Shown in pieces: positions 24,666-34,675 of a stretch of 56,164 bases of DNA. The DNA is from Burkholderiaceae bacterium 26 (lineage in GTDB: Bacteria; Pseudomonadota; Gammaproteobacteria; Burkholderiales; Burkholderiaceae): contig JYOB01000019.1 of NCBI GenBank assembly GCA_000955795.1, forward strand, positions 1 to 56,164. Reading direction: 5' to 3'. The position numbers and the translations under genes are program-made. The notes beneath the pieces are model-generated. The model searched no databases. It was not told where the DNA came from and saw nothing but the letters and a program-made list of their open reading frames with translations. Position 1 is the stretch's first letter. Every line of letters begins with the position of its first letter.

Positions 24666-25405
24666 GGCGCGCGCTGGAAACCGCCGCGTTCTGGATCGTC
24701 GTCGGGCTGGTGTGGGAGTTTGGCGTGCGCTGGAGCGGCGCGCCCGAGTATGTGTGGCCGTCGTTGTCGTCCGTGCTTTCGGCGGGTTGGGAGGTGCGCG
24801 CGCAGTTGCTGAGTGACACCGTTACCACTGCGGGAGAAGTGTTTGCGGGCTTCATGCTCGCGCTGGTGAGTGGGCTCGGGCTGGGGCTGCTGGCCAGCAC
24901 CTCGGCCATCGCCCGGCGCACGCTGTTTCCACTCGTGACGGCTTTGCAGAGCATGCCGAAGATCGCGCTGGCGCCGCTGTTGATCGTCTGGTTTGGCTAT
25001 GGGTTTACCTCCAAGCTGGCCGCAGCGGTGCTGTTTGCGTTTTTCCCGATCGTGGTCGCCACGATGGGCGGCCTGGCGGGCGTGCCGCAGAACCTGGACG
25101 AGCACTTCCGCGCGCTGGGCGCCTCAGCTTCGCGCACGTTCTGGCATTTGCGTCTGCCTGCCGCCATGCCGGCGCTGATGGACGGCCTGAAGATCGCCAT
25201 GCCGCTGGCGGTGATCGGCGCCATCGTGGGCGAGTTCATCGGTTCGGAAGCTGGGCTGGGGCATCTGATCGTGTTCGCAACGTCGAATGCGCAAACGCCG
25301 CTGTGCTTTGCGGCCATTCTGATGGTCACGGCGCTGGCGATGGTGTTCTACGCCGCCGTCGATTGGGTTTCGCGTGCTGTCTGGTGGAGAGGAGTCACGG
25401 TCTGA
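24662..25405 (+). CDS. NitT/TauT-type ABC transporter permease
   Basis: A 247-residue inner-membrane permease of the BPD_transp_1 family with about six membrane helices. The cytoplasmic coupling loop is at about 150-170 (the EAA loop, LDEHFRALGASASRTFW). It works with the binding protein at 23007 and the ATPase that follows. The ATG overlaps the VOC stop (ATGA), and its own stop overlaps the ATPase start (TGATG), which is tight translational coupling. The longer open frame upstream is VOC sequence in another frame. Confidence 0.92.
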   Translation: MRRALETAAFWIVVGLVWEFGVRWSGAPEYVWPSLSSVLSAGWEVRAQLLSDTVTTAGEVFAGFMLALVSGLGLGLLASTSAIARRTLFPLVTALQSMPKIALAPLLIVWFGYGFTSKLAAAVLFAFFPIVVATMGGLAGVPQNLDEHFRALGASASRTFWHLRLPAAMPALMDGLKIAMPLAVIGAIVGEFIGSEAGLGHLIVFATSNAQTPLCFAAILMVTALAMVFYAAVDWVSRAVWWRGVTV

Positions 25406-26256
25406 TGGCAATCGTCAATCTGTCGCGCGCCGTGCCGCGCGAAACCGCAGTGATCGCCGCTGCCCACCCCGCAGCGCAGGATCTGATGGCCCGCGTGATG
25501 ATCGATGTCGACAACGTCGGCAAGCGCTTTGCCGCGCGCGGCGGTGCCGCAGCGTTCAATGCGCTTGAGGACATCTCGATGCAGGTGCGGCAGCGCGAGT
25601 TCGTCTCCATCCTGGGGCCTAGCGGTTGCGGCAAGAGCACGCTGCTGCGCATGGTAGCGGGGCTGGTGCCTTGTGATGCGGGTGAGATCCGTGTCGACGG
25701 CCAGTCGATTGCAGCGCCAGTCCCAGAGATCGGTGTGGTCTTCCAGACCAGCAACATGCTGCCGTGGCTCACGGTGGGCGACAACATCCGCCTGGGCGCC
25801 AAGCTGCGCAACCTCCCAAGCGTGAAGACCGAGGCGCGTCTGCCGGGCCTGCTCGATACGCTGGGACTCACGCAGTTTGTTGATCGCTACCCGCACGAGC
25901 TGTCGGGTGGCATGCGTCAGCGTGCGGCCATCGGACAGATTCTGCTGCTTGAGCCACGTGTGATGCTGATGGATGAGCCATTCGGCGCGTTGGATGCCCT
26001 CACGCGCGACAAGCTCAACGTTGAACTGCTGCGCATCTGGCAACAGAGCACGCTGACGGTGCTGCTTGTCACGCACAGCATTCACGAGGCGGTGTTCCTG
26101 TCGGACCGCGTGCTGGTGATGTCGCCACGCCCCGGCCGCGTGCAGCACGATGTGAAGATCGACCTGCCTCGCCCGCGGCAACCGGACGAGATCAAGCGCG
26201 ACCCCCGCTACGGCGAATACGTCTCGGAACTGTCTCGCATGATGGGCGTGTTCTGA
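25405..26256 (+). CDS. NitT/TauT-type ABC transporter ATPase
   Basis: A 283-residue ABC ATPase of the SsuB/TauB/NrtD group. Visible are Walker A GPSGCGKST, the Q-loop region VVFQTSNMLPWLTV, the signature LSGGMRQRAAIG, Walker B VMLMDEPFG and the switch His in LLVTHSIHEA. The N-terminus is about 30 residues longer than usual before the first strand. It powers uptake through the permease at 24662. It is the last gene of the unit; a perfect hairpin follows its stop codon. Confidence 0.93.
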   Translation: MAIVNLSRAVPRETAVIAAAHPAAQDLMARVMIDVDNVGKRFAARGGAAAFNALEDISMQVRQREFVSILGPSGCGKSTLLRMVAGLVPCDAGEIRVDGQSIAAPVPEIGVVFQTSNMLPWLTVGDNIRLGAKLRNLPSVKTEARLPGLLDTLGLTQFVDRYPHELSGGMRQRAAIGQILLLEPRVMLMDEPFGALDALTRDKLNVELLRIWQQSTLTVLLVTHSIHEAVFLSDRVLVMSPRPGRVQHDVKIDLPRPRQPDEIKRDPRYGEYVSELSRMMGVF

Positions 26257-26277
26257 CCTGAGTGTGGGTTCTGAACG

Positions 26278-26311
26278 GGCGGGCGACTGCTACGATCGTG
26301 CATCGCCCGCC
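26278..26311 (+). terminator. Hairpin after the ABC operon, before the LysR start
   Basis: GGCGGGCGA (26278-26286) pairs perfectly with TCGCCCGCC (26303-26311). There is no T-run, and the 3' arm ends 4 bases before the LysR ATG. It may end the ABC transcript and, on read-through RNA, block LysR translation. Confidence 0.45.
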
Positions 26312-26315
26312 TTGA

Positions 26316-27305
26316 ATGACAACAGATATGCAAGCCAATCCGCTCAGCGAGATCTCTCTGATCCGCAGGCTGAAACTGAATCAACTGATGATCTTCGAGC
26401 GCGTGCTGGAGACGCGCTCGGTCGTGCGTGCCGCCAACGAAATGCGACTGACGCAGCCCGCCGTGACGAAGGTCATTCACGAATTGGAATCGTGCTTTGA
26501 CGGCGCGCTGTTCTCGCGCTCCAACCGCGGTGTCGTGCCAACGGAGCTGGGGCTCATGCTCGGCCGGCGCGTGAAGTCGCTCATGGCCGAGTTGCGCTAT
26601 ATGACCGACGAACTGAATGACTTCCGGCTCGGCACCAGCGGACATGTGATCGTCGGTACGTTGATCTCGGCATCAGCGCGGCTGCTGCCGCGAGCCATTG
26701 CCATGGTGAAGGCGCGTACGCCCAACGTGCTCGTTACCGTGCGCGAAGGGACGACGGCGCATCTGTTTCCAGCTTTAGCGACAGGCGATTTGGACATCGT
26801 CGTTGGCCGCTTGCCCGAGCGGGAGCTGCCGATCGCCAGTGCGTTTCCGTTGACGCACGAAGCGCTGTTCGATGAATCGCTGTGCGCGGTGGTGGGCAAG
26901 GGCTATGGCGCTTTGCCGGAGCGCGTGGCGCATCTGTCGGAGCTAGCGGGTTCGCCCTGGATTCTGCCGACCCCGGACTCCCCGGCGCGGCTGGCGGCGG
27001 AGCATCTGTTCCGCTCCGCGGGCTTGCCGCTGCCGACCGATATCGTCGAGTCGCTCTCGCTGTTGACCAACATCGGCCTGCTGCTGGAGACGCCGCGCAT
27101 TGCGCTGATGCCGCGCGTGGCGGCCCGGCAGTTTGCCGATGCAGGGTTGGTGCGCATTCTTGACCTGCCGGAAACGGCCGCGTTTGGCACCGTGGGATTC
27201 TCGGTGCGCTCAAACAAGGAGCAGAGCGCAGCGTGCGGGGTCTTTATCGAATGTCTGCGGGAAGCCGCGCAAGCCACCACGCCCGGCGTCGGTAAATTTG
27301 CCTGA
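26316..27305 (+). CDS. LysR-family regulator, probably of the 3-hydroxyanthranilate operon
   Basis: A 329-residue LysR-type regulator of the GbpR/PcaQ-like branch. The helix-turn-helix covers about 19-78 (LNQLMIFERVLETRSVVRAA, then RLTQPAVTKVIHELE), and the effector domain follows. It is co-directional with both neighbours, but the gap on the right (127 bp) holds a LysR-type box and a promoter for the nbaE operon, so that operon is the likely target. An ATG at 26328 is an alternative start; no good ribosome site is seen for either, and a hairpin lies just upstream. Control of the FAH/ABC unit to the left is less likely. Confidence 0.88.
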   Translation: MTTDMQANPLSEISLIRRLKLNQLMIFERVLETRSVVRAANEMRLTQPAVTKVIHELESCFDGALFSRSNRGVVPTELGLMLGRRVKSLMAELRYMTDELNDFRLGTSGHVIVGTLISASARLLPRAIAMVKARTPNVLVTVREGTTAHLFPALATGDLDIVVGRLPERELPIASAFPLTHEALFDESLCAVVGKGYGALPERVAHLSELAGSPWILPTPDSPARLAAEHLFRSAGLPLPTDIVESLSLLTNIGLLLETPRIALMPRVAARQFADAGLVRILDLPETAAFGTVGFSVRSNKEQSAACGVFIECLREAAQATTPGVGKFA

Positions 27306-27332
27306 AAGCCACGCGCGACAAGGCGTTCGCTG

Positions 27333-27399
27333 GTATTCCGGTTTGGGATACTCAGCGCCGAATGTTTCATTGTTCTTCTTCGCCGCGCGTCCCTAGACT
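27333..27399 (+). promoter_or_regulatory. LysR-type box and promoter of the nba/kyn operon
   Basis: GTATTCCGGTTTGGGATAC (27333-27351) is a 19-bp interrupted palindrome with one mismatch and has the T-N11-A form of LysR boxes. A possible -35 TTGTTC (27370-27375) and -10 TAGACT (27394-27399), 18 bp apart, put the box centre about 65 bp before the start site, the usual recognition position of LysR activators. Confidence 0.5.
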
Positions 27400-27432
27400 C
27401 CTGCCAACACTTCAACAAGAGCAGGAGACGTT

Positions 27433-28923
27433 GTGAACCAGGAACCGGCTGACGCCGCGCGCGCACCGCGGCTTTTACGGCACTACATCGATGGTGAGTT
27501 CGTGGCAAGCGCCACCACGTTTGCCGATGTCAGCCCTGTCGACGGCACGCTGGTCGCACAGGTATGCGAGGCCGATGCAGCTGCCGTTGACCGGGCCGTG
27601 CGCGCTGCACGCGCCGCTCAACTCTCGGGCTGGCGCGACACCACCCCCGCCCAGCGCGCCGATTGGTTGCACCGCATTGCCGACGGCATCCAGGCACGCT
27701 TCGAAGACTTTGTTGCCGCTGAAGTGGCCGACACCGGCCGCCCGCTTACGCAGGCCCGCACGCTGGACGTGGCACGCGGCATCGCCAACTTCCGCACGTT
27801 TGCCGACCTGATCCGCACGGCCAACAGCGAGTTCTTCGAGACGCATACGCCCGACGGCAGCGAGTACATCAACTACGTGCGACGCAAGCCGCTGGGCGTG
27901 ATCGGCATCATCTCGCCGTGGAACCTGCCGCTGCTCCTCTTTACGTGGAAGGTTGCGCCTGCGCTGGCCATGGGCAACTGCGTTGTCGCCAAGCCGTCGG
28001 AAGAGACGCCGGGTTCAGCCACGCTACTGGCGGAGGTCATGCACGACGTGGGCTTGCCGCCTGGCGTGTTCAACCTGATCCACGGTCATGGCCCGAACGC
28101 CGCAGGGGAGTTCCTCACGCGACATCCGGACATCAGCGCCATCACCTTCACGGGTGAATCGCGCACCGGCAGCACCATCATGAAGACCGTCGCCGACGGT
28201 GTGAAAGAGATCTCGTTCGAGCTGGGCGGCAAGAACGCCGCAGTGGTGTTTGCCGATGCGGATTTCGACGCCGCGGTGGAGGGCGTCGTCAAATCGAGCT
28301 TCACCAATGCCGGGCAGGTGTGCCTGTGCAGCGAGCGTGTGTATGTTGAGCGACCGATCTTCGATCGCTTTGTTGCAGCGCTGAAAGAACGCACGGAGCA
28401 GCTGTGCGTGGGTGCACCGCACGACCCGGCCACCACCATGGGGCCGCTCATCTCGCGCGGCCATCGGGAAAAGGTGCTGTCCTACTTCCGCTTGGCGGTG
28501 GAAGAGGGCGCGACAGTCGTCACCGGCGGAGGTGTACCGCAGTTTGGCGATGCCCGAGACGACGGAGCGTTTGTGAAGCCGACCATCTGGACAGGTCTGC
28601 CAGACACGGCGCGCTGCGTGAAAGAGGAAATCTTCGGGCCGGTGTGCCACATCGCCCCGTTTGACGCGGAGGACGAGGTGATCCGCCGCGTTAACGACAG
28701 CGCCTATGGTTTGGCCGCCAGCATCTGGACCACGCAGCTCGCACGCGGCCATCGCGTTGCCAAGCAGATCGAAACGGGCATCGTGTGGATAAACGCCTGG
28801 TTCGTGCGCGACCTGCGTACGCCGTTCGGCGGCGCAAAGCTCTCCGGCATTGGCCGTGAGGGCGGGCGGCATTCGCTCGATTTCTATTCCGAGTTGACCA
28901 ACGTCTGCGTGAGGGTCGCATGA
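27433..28923 (+). CDS. nbaE: 2-aminomuconate / 2-hydroxymuconate semialdehyde dehydrogenase
   Basis: A 496-residue aldehyde dehydrogenase with the catalytic Cys at C297 ([11 protein letters not shown]) and the general base E263 (FELGGKN). It belongs to the semialdehyde dehydrogenases of meta-cleavage pathways. In this operon it should oxidise 2-aminomuconate 6-semialdehyde to 2-aminomuconate with NAD in the cytoplasm. The start is GTG at 27433, with AGGAG upstream. It is the first gene of the operon, and the next gene overlaps it by 4 bp. The symbol follows the Pseudomonas fluorescens KU-7 cluster, whose gene order this operon repeats. Confidence 0.9.
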   Translation: MNQEPADAARAPRLLRHYIDGEFVASATTFADVSPVDGTLVAQVCEADAAAVDRAVRAARAAQLSGWRDTTPAQRADWLHRIADGIQARFEDFVAAEVADTGRPLTQARTLDVARGIANFRTFADLIRTANSEFFETHTPDGSEYINYVRRKPLGVIGIISPWNLPLLLFTWKVAPALAMGNCVVAKPSEETPGSATLLAEVMHDVGLPPGVFNLIHGHGPNAAGEFLTRHPDISAITFTGESRTGSTIMKTVADGVKEISFELGGKNAAVVFADADFDAAVEGVVKSSFTNAGQVCLCSERVYVERPIFDRFVAALKERTEQLCVGAPHDPATTMGPLISRGHREKVLSYFRLAVEEGATVVTGGGVPQFGDARDDGAFVKPTIWTGLPDTARCVKEEIFGPVCHIAPFDAEDEVIRRVNDSAYGLAASIWTTQLARGHRVAKQIETGIVWINAWFVRDLRTPFGGAKLSGIGREGGRHSLDFYSELTNVCVRVA

Positions 28924-29741
28924 GCACCATCGATATGAACGCGGCCGTCGCGTTGGCGCATCAACTGTGGCAAGCCGAGCAGGACCGCACACCACGCGCG
29001 CCCGTGCGTGACGCGATTGCCGCGCTTGGCGGCGATCCGCTGGAGGCGGCGTATGCCGTGCAGCGCGTCAACACGGAGCGCAAGCTTGCCAGTGGCCGGC
29101 GGTTGGTCGGCCGCAAGATTGGACTGACGTCCAAGGCGGTGCAGGCTCAACTGGGCGTCGATCAACCCGACTTCGGCATGCTGTTCGACGACATGGCGAT
29201 TGCCGATGGCGAAGAGATTGCCTTGTCTCGCACGCTGCAACCGAAGGTGGAAGCCGAGATCGCGCTGGTGCTGGAGCACGATCTGCCGCACGAGCGCCAC
29301 ACCATTGCCGACCTGATTCGCGCGACGGCCTACGCGCTGCCTGCCATTGAGATCGTCGGCAGCCGTATCGCCAACTGGGACATCCGCCTGACCGACACGG
29401 TGGCCGACAACGCGTCCAGCGGCTTGTTTGTACTCGGCAACCGTCCGGTCAAGCTCGATGCGTTCGACGCCATCCAGTGCGGCATGGTGATGGAGCGTCG
29501 CGGCGATCAGGTGAGCGTAGGCGCCGGCGCAGCATGCCTCGGTAACCCGCTGCACGCTGCGCTCTGGCTGGCCAACACCATGACCCGTGTGAACGCGCCG
29601 CTTCGGGCCGGCGACATCGTGCTCACAGGTGCACTCGGGCCGATGGCGGCTGTCATCCCAGGCGACGTCTTTACCGCACATATCGAAGGCCTCGGCAGTG
29701 TGAGCGCTTGTTTTTCCACCCAACCGGATCCCGCGCAATGA
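28920..29741 (+). CDS. nbaH: 2-oxopent-4-enoate hydratase
   Basis: A 273-residue member of the 2-keto-4-pentenoate hydratase / oxalocrotonate decarboxylase family. It adds water to 2-hydroxypenta-2,4-dienoate to give 4-hydroxy-2-oxovalerate, with a divalent metal. The family words [17 protein letters not shown] (66-82) and [12 protein letters not shown] (metal-binding acidic residues) are present, as are [14 protein letters not shown] and DNASSG. The decarboxylase paralogue lies at 31757; the two enzymes act in sequence and in other bacteria form a complex. The ATGA overlap with nbaE upstream and with the acetaldehyde dehydrogenase downstream shows coupling. Confidence 0.88.
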   Translation: MSTIDMNAAVALAHQLWQAEQDRTPRAPVRDAIAALGGDPLEAAYAVQRVNTERKLASGRRLVGRKIGLTSKAVQAQLGVDQPDFGMLFDDMAIADGEEIALSRTLQPKVEAEIALVLEHDLPHERHTIADLIRATAYALPAIEIVGSRIANWDIRLTDTVADNASSGLFVLGNRPVKLDAFDAIQCGMVMERRGDQVSVGAGAACLGNPLHAALWLANTMTRVNAPLRAGDIVLTGALGPMAAVIPGDVFTAHIEGLGSVSACFSTQPDPAQ

Positions 29742-30679
29742 AGGGCAAATCCAAGCAAGCTGTCGCCATCATTGGCTCCGGCAATATCGGCACCGATTTG
29801 ATGATCAAGGTGCTGCGCAACGCCCAGCATCTGGAGATGGGCGCGATGGTCGGCATCGACCCCAATTCCGACGGGCTGGCCCGCGCCACTCGACTTGGCG
29901 TGCCCACCACCTCGGGCGGCATCGACGGGCTGGTCGCGATGCCCAACTTTGGCGATATCCGGATCGCGTTTGACGCGACCTCCGCCAGCGCGCACGCCCA
30001 CCACGCAAAGGTGCTGCGCCAGCATGGCGTTCAGGTGATCGACTTGACGCCCGCAGCCATCGGACCTTTCGTCGTGCCAGTGGTGAACCTGTTCGAGCAT
30101 GTCGAAGCGCCCAATGTGAACATGGTGACCTGCGGCGGCCAGGCAACGATTCCCATCGTGGCTGCGGTCTCGCGGGTTGCTCCTGTGCACTATGCGGAGA
30201 TTGTTGCTTCCATCGCGAGCCGTTCTGCCGGCCCCGGTACGCGCGCCAACATCGACGAGTTCACGGAGACGACTTCGAAGGCCATCGAAACCGTGGGCGG
30301 CGCGGCGCGTGGCAAGGCCATCATCGTGCTGAACCCTGCCGAGCCGCCGTTGATGATGCGCGACACCGTCTATTGCCTCACCGACAAAGATGCAGACACC
30401 GTCGCCATTGCAGACTCGATCGAAGCCATGGTGGCGGCTGTCGCCAGCTACGTACCGGGCTATCGGCTCAAACAGGCTGTCCAGTTTGACCGCTACACCG
30501 CTGACAGTCCGCTGGCACTGCATGCGAATGACCGCCGCGCAGGGTTGAAGGTGAGCGTCTTCCTAGAGGTGGAAGGCGCCGCGCATTACCTGCCGTCGTA
30601 CGCGGGCAACCTGGACATCATGACCTCGGCAGCGCTGGCTGCTGCCGAGCAGATCGCGGCAAGCCGCGCAGCAGCCTGA
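29738..30679 (+). CDS. nbaJ: Acetaldehyde dehydrogenase (acylating)
   Basis: A 313-residue CoA-acylating acetaldehyde dehydrogenase of the DmpF/MhpF/BphJ type. The NAD-binding GSGNIGTDL comes early (about 11-19), with the catalytic Cys in [10 protein letters not shown] (about residue 131) and the C-terminal dimerisation domain after it. It converts acetaldehyde, NAD and CoA to acetyl-CoA and is known to form a channelling complex with the aldolase, whose gene follows after 13 bp. I chose the ATG at 29738, which overlaps the hydratase stop, because the family start follows directly; the upstream extension of the frame is hydratase sequence. Confidence 0.95.
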   Translation: MKGKSKQAVAIIGSGNIGTDLMIKVLRNAQHLEMGAMVGIDPNSDGLARATRLGVPTTSGGIDGLVAMPNFGDIRIAFDATSASAHAHHAKVLRQHGVQVIDLTPAAIGPFVVPVVNLFEHVEAPNVNMVTCGGQATIPIVAAVSRVAPVHYAEIVASIASRSAGPGTRANIDEFTETTSKAIETVGGAARGKAIIVLNPAEPPLMMRDTVYCLTDKDADTVAIADSIEAMVAAVASYVPGYRLKQAVQFDRYTADSPLALHANDRRAGLKVSVFLEVEGAAHYLPSYAGNLDIMTSAALAAAEQIAASRAAA

Positions 30680-30692
30680 CGGAGGATCGGCC

Positions 30693-31760
30693 ATGACCAC
30701 GATTACCAAGACCGACGCCAAGAAAATCTACGTCTCGGACGTGACGCTGCGCGACGGCATGCACGCGATTCGCCATCAGTATTCGCTCGAGCAGGCGGTT
30801 GCCATTGCCCGGGCGCTGGATGAGGCGGGTGTCGACAGCATCGAAGTTGCGCACGGCGACGGATTGTCGGGTTCGAGCTTCAACTACGGCTTTGGCGCAC
30901 ACACGGATCTGGAGTGGATCGCCGCCGTTGCCGGCACCGTCAAACGTGCCCGCGTGGCGACGTTGCTGCTGCCCGGCATCGGCACCGTCCATGACTTGCG
31001 CGCCGCCTACGATGCCGGTGCACGTGTCGTGCGCATCGCCACCCACTGCACCGAGGCGGACATCTCCAGGCAGCACATCGAGTACGCCCGCTCGCTCGGC
31101 ATGGATACCGTCGGCTTCCTGATGATGTCGCACATGACCTCCCCGCAAGCGCTGAGCGTGCAGGCGAAGTTGATGGAAAGCTACGGCGCGCAATGCGTCT
31201 ATGTGGTGGATTCTGGCGGCGCGCTCAGCATGCGCGATGTGGCCGAGCGCTTCGACGCACTAAAAGCAGTATTGGACCCCGCGACGCAAACGGGCATGCA
31301 TGCGCACCACAACCTCTCGCTGGGTGTGGCGAACTCCATCGTTGCGCTGGAACACGGATGTGACCGCGTGGACGCCTCGCTAACGGGCATGGGCGCGGGC
31401 GCCGGCAACGCGCCGCTGGAAGTCTTCATTGCTGCAGTTGACCGCATGGGCTTGCACCACGGTTGTGACGTGAAGAAGCTGATCGACGCGGCAGAAGATA
31501 TCGTGCGGCCGCTGCAGGAGCGACCCGTGCGCGTCGATCGCGAAACGCTGGCGCTGGGCTACGCCGGTGTGTATTCGAGCTTCCTGCGCCATACCGAAAC
31601 AGCAGCGGCCAAGTACGGGTTGTCTGCGTTCGACATCATGGTCGAGTTGGGCCGCCGCCGCATGGTGGGCGGTCAGGAAGACATGATCGTCGACGTAGCG
31701 CTCGACATGCTGAAAGCACGCGAGTCCGCGCTGAAGTTGCCGGGCAAGGAGGCCGCATGA
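30693..31760 (+). CDS. nbaI: 4-hydroxy-2-oxovalerate aldolase
   Basis: A 355-residue DmpG/MhpE/BphI-type class II aldolase with an HMGL-like TIM barrel. It shows the start [18 protein letters not shown] with the catalytic Arg/Asp/His, and the metal histidines in [11 protein letters not shown]. The C-terminal communication domain binds the acetaldehyde dehydrogenase. It splits 4-hydroxy-2-oxovalerate to pyruvate and acetaldehyde, and the aldehyde is passed to NbaJ. GGAGG precedes the ATG. The next gene overlaps it by 4 bp. Confidence 0.95.
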   Translation: MTTITKTDAKKIYVSDVTLRDGMHAIRHQYSLEQAVAIARALDEAGVDSIEVAHGDGLSGSSFNYGFGAHTDLEWIAAVAGTVKRARVATLLLPGIGTVHDLRAAYDAGARVVRIATHCTEADISRQHIEYARSLGMDTVGFLMMSHMTSPQALSVQAKLMESYGAQCVYVVDSGGALSMRDVAERFDALKAVLDPATQTGMHAHHNLSLGVANSIVALEHGCDRVDASLTGMGAGAGNAPLEVFIAAVDRMGLHHGCDVKKLIDAAEDIVRPLQERPVRVDRETLALGYAGVYSSFLRHTETAAAKYGLSAFDIMVELGRRRMVGGQEDMIVDVALDMLKARESALKLPGKEAA

Positions 31761-32521
31761 CCGATCTCAACGCCATTGCCGCACGTATTGACGACGCAGC
31801 GCGCTATGCAGAGCCCATTGCGCAGTTGACCGACGACGCGGGCTTTTCGCTGGACGAAGCTTACGAAATCCAGCGAGCGTCGATCGAGCGCCGCATCCAT
31901 CGCGGTGAAAGCATGGTGGGCGTCAAGCTGGGCTTTACCAGCCGGGCCAAGATGGTGCAGATGGGCGTCGATAGCCTGATCTGGGGCTGGCTGACCGACA
32001 GCATGCTTGAAGAAGACGGCGGGCGGGTATCGCTGGATCGCTTCATTCACCCGCGTGTGGAGCCGGAAGTGTGCTTCCTGACCAGCCGAGAGATTGACCG
32101 ACCGCTCACGCTGCTGGAAGCCGCGAGCTATCTGGAAGCCGTGGCGCCTGCCATGGAGATCATCGATTCGCGCTACCGCAACTTCAAGTTCACGCTGGAA
32201 GACGTGGTGGCCGACAACTGCTCGTCTGCGGGGCTCGTTATTGGACCGTGGTCCCGTCGCTTTGACACGCTGCGTAATGCGGGCGTCCTCATGCGTGTGG
32301 ATGGACATGCCGTGCAGGTTGGCTCCACTGCGGCCATTCTGGGTGACCCGCTGCGCTCTGTCGTGCAGGCATCGCGTCTCGTCTCGCAGAGCGGCCTTGT
32401 GCTGCCGTCCGGCTCGCTCATCATGGCCGGCGCGGCGACTGCCGCACACGCGCTGCCGCGCGGCGCGCACGTGCAGTGCGTGGTCAGCGCACTGGGCACC
32501 ACGGAATTCACGACCTATTGA
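31757..32521 (+). CDS. nbaG: 4-oxalocrotonate (2-oxo-3-hexenedioate) decarboxylase
   Basis: A 254-residue paralogue of the hydratase at 28920, of the decarboxylase branch: [30 protein letters not shown] with the metal-binding acids, [16 protein letters not shown] and [11 protein letters not shown]. It removes CO2 from 2-oxo-3-hexenedioate, the deamination product of 2-aminomuconate, and hands 2-hydroxypentadienoate to NbaH. The order and the branch-specific IDSRY(R/K)NF words separate it from the hydratase. The 3' end carries a small tandem duplication that repeats the stop codon. Confidence 0.9.
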   Translation: MTDLNAIAARIDDAARYAEPIAQLTDDAGFSLDEAYEIQRASIERRIHRGESMVGVKLGFTSRAKMVQMGVDSLIWGWLTDSMLEEDGGRVSLDRFIHPRVEPEVCFLTSREIDRPLTLLEAASYLEAVAPAMEIIDSRYRNFKFTLEDVVADNCSSAGLVIGPWSRRFDTLRNAGVLMRVDGHAVQVGSTAAILGDPLRSVVQASRLVSQSGLVLPSGSLIMAGAATAAHALPRGAHVQCVVSALGTTEFTTY

Positions 32522-32539
32522 GCCATGACCTATTGAGCG
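32513..32539 (+). repeat. Tandem 12-bp duplication at the nbaG stop codon
   Basis: GACCTATTGAGC occurs at 32513-32524 and again at 32528-32539, a 15-bp period. The second copy repeats the last codons and TGA of nbaG and looks like a replication-slippage scar. It adds an out-of-frame ATG between the copies. Confidence 0.7.
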
Positions 32540-32560
32540 CCAACAGCGCGCCAGATTGCT

Positions 32561-33573
<1,013 letters not shown>

Positions 33574-33618
33574 CGCTCTGGCGCCTCATCACACGCAATC
33601 AAGAAATCGCAATCGACG

Positions 33619-34629
33619 ATGACACTTCGAATCGACATGCATTCGCACTTCTTCCCGCCTGTCACACGGGAGGAGGCAGCGCGGCTTGATGCAGAGACAG
33701 CCCCGTGGCTGCGCATCGATGCCGATGGCGAACGCGGCATGATCATGGCGGGCGACCGCGCCTTTCGCCCCGTTTACCGCGCGCTGTGGGACCCCGCCAA
33801 GCGCATCGAAGAGATGGACGCGCTCGGCGTGGACGTGCAGTTGGTTTGTGCCACGCCCGTGATGTTTGGCTACGGCTACGACGGCGCCACCGCACATGAT
33901 TGGGCCATGCGCATGAATGACCGTGCGCTCGAACTTTGCGCGTATGCGCCGAAGCGCCTGAAGGCACTCGCGCAGGTGCCGCTGCAAGACATCGACCTGG
34001 CATGCTGCGAGGCGACGCGCGCGCACCGCTCAGGGCATCACGGCGTGCAGATCGGCAATCACCTGGGGCCGCGCGATCTGGACGACGCCCACCTCGTCAC
34101 GTTCCTCACGCACTGCGCTGACGACGGCATTCCCGTGCTCGTGCATCCGTGGGACATGATGACCGACGGCCGCATGAAGAAATGGATGCTGCCGTGGCTG
34201 GTTGCCATGCCGGCAGAGACGCAACTGAGTATGGTTTCGCTCATCCTTTCCGGCGCGTTCGAGCGGATTCCCAAGTCGCTCAAGCTGTGCTTCGCGCACG
34301 GCGGCGGCAGCTTCGCGTTCCTGCTCGGACGCGTGCAGAACGCATGGGAGCAGCGCGACATCGTGCGTGAAGACTGCCCGAATCCTCCCGCCTCGTATCT
34401 CGACCGCTTCCACGTGGACAGCGCGGTATTCGACCCGCGTGCCTTGAGCCTGCTTGTCGACACCATGGGCGAAGACCGCGTCTTGCTTGGCTCCGACTAC
34501 CCGTTCCCGCTGGGTGAACAAAAGATTGGCGACCTCGTGGCCAACCATGCAGACCTGAGCGACGCCGCCAAGGCCAAGATCCTGGGCGGCAATGCCGCGC
34601 GCTTCTTCGATTTGCCCGATGCAGCCTGA
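33619..34629 (+). CDS. nbaD: 2-amino-3-carboxymuconate-6-semialdehyde decarboxylase
   Basis: A 336-residue amidohydrolase-superfamily decarboxylase (ACMSD). The metal-binding HxH is at H8 and H10 (DMHSHFFPP), with the further ligand His in PVLVHPWDM, the catalytic His in CFAHGGGSF and the Asp in [11 protein letters not shown]. It removes CO2 from the dioxygenase product before that product cyclises to quinolinate, which commits the flow to 2-aminomuconate semialdehyde and NbaE. The next gene starts 46 bp after its stop. A weak ribosome site precedes the ATG. Confidence 0.96.
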   Translation: MTLRIDMHSHFFPPVTREEAARLDAETAPWLRIDADGERGMIMAGDRAFRPVYRALWDPAKRIEEMDALGVDVQLVCATPVMFGYGYDGATAHDWAMRMNDRALELCAYAPKRLKALAQVPLQDIDLACCEATRAHRSGHHGVQIGNHLGPRDLDDAHLVTFLTHCADDGIPVLVHPWDMMTDGRMKKWMLPWLVAMPAETQLSMVSLILSGAFERIPKSLKLCFAHGGGSFAFLLGRVQNAWEQRDIVREDCPNPPASYLDRFHVDSAVFDPRALSLLVDTMGEDRVLLGSDYPFPLGEQKIGDLVANHADLSDAAKAKILGGNAARFFDLPDAA

Positions 34630-34675
34630 TCCAGAACGGCCGCACCACGCTCCTTTCAATACACAGCAAGACACC

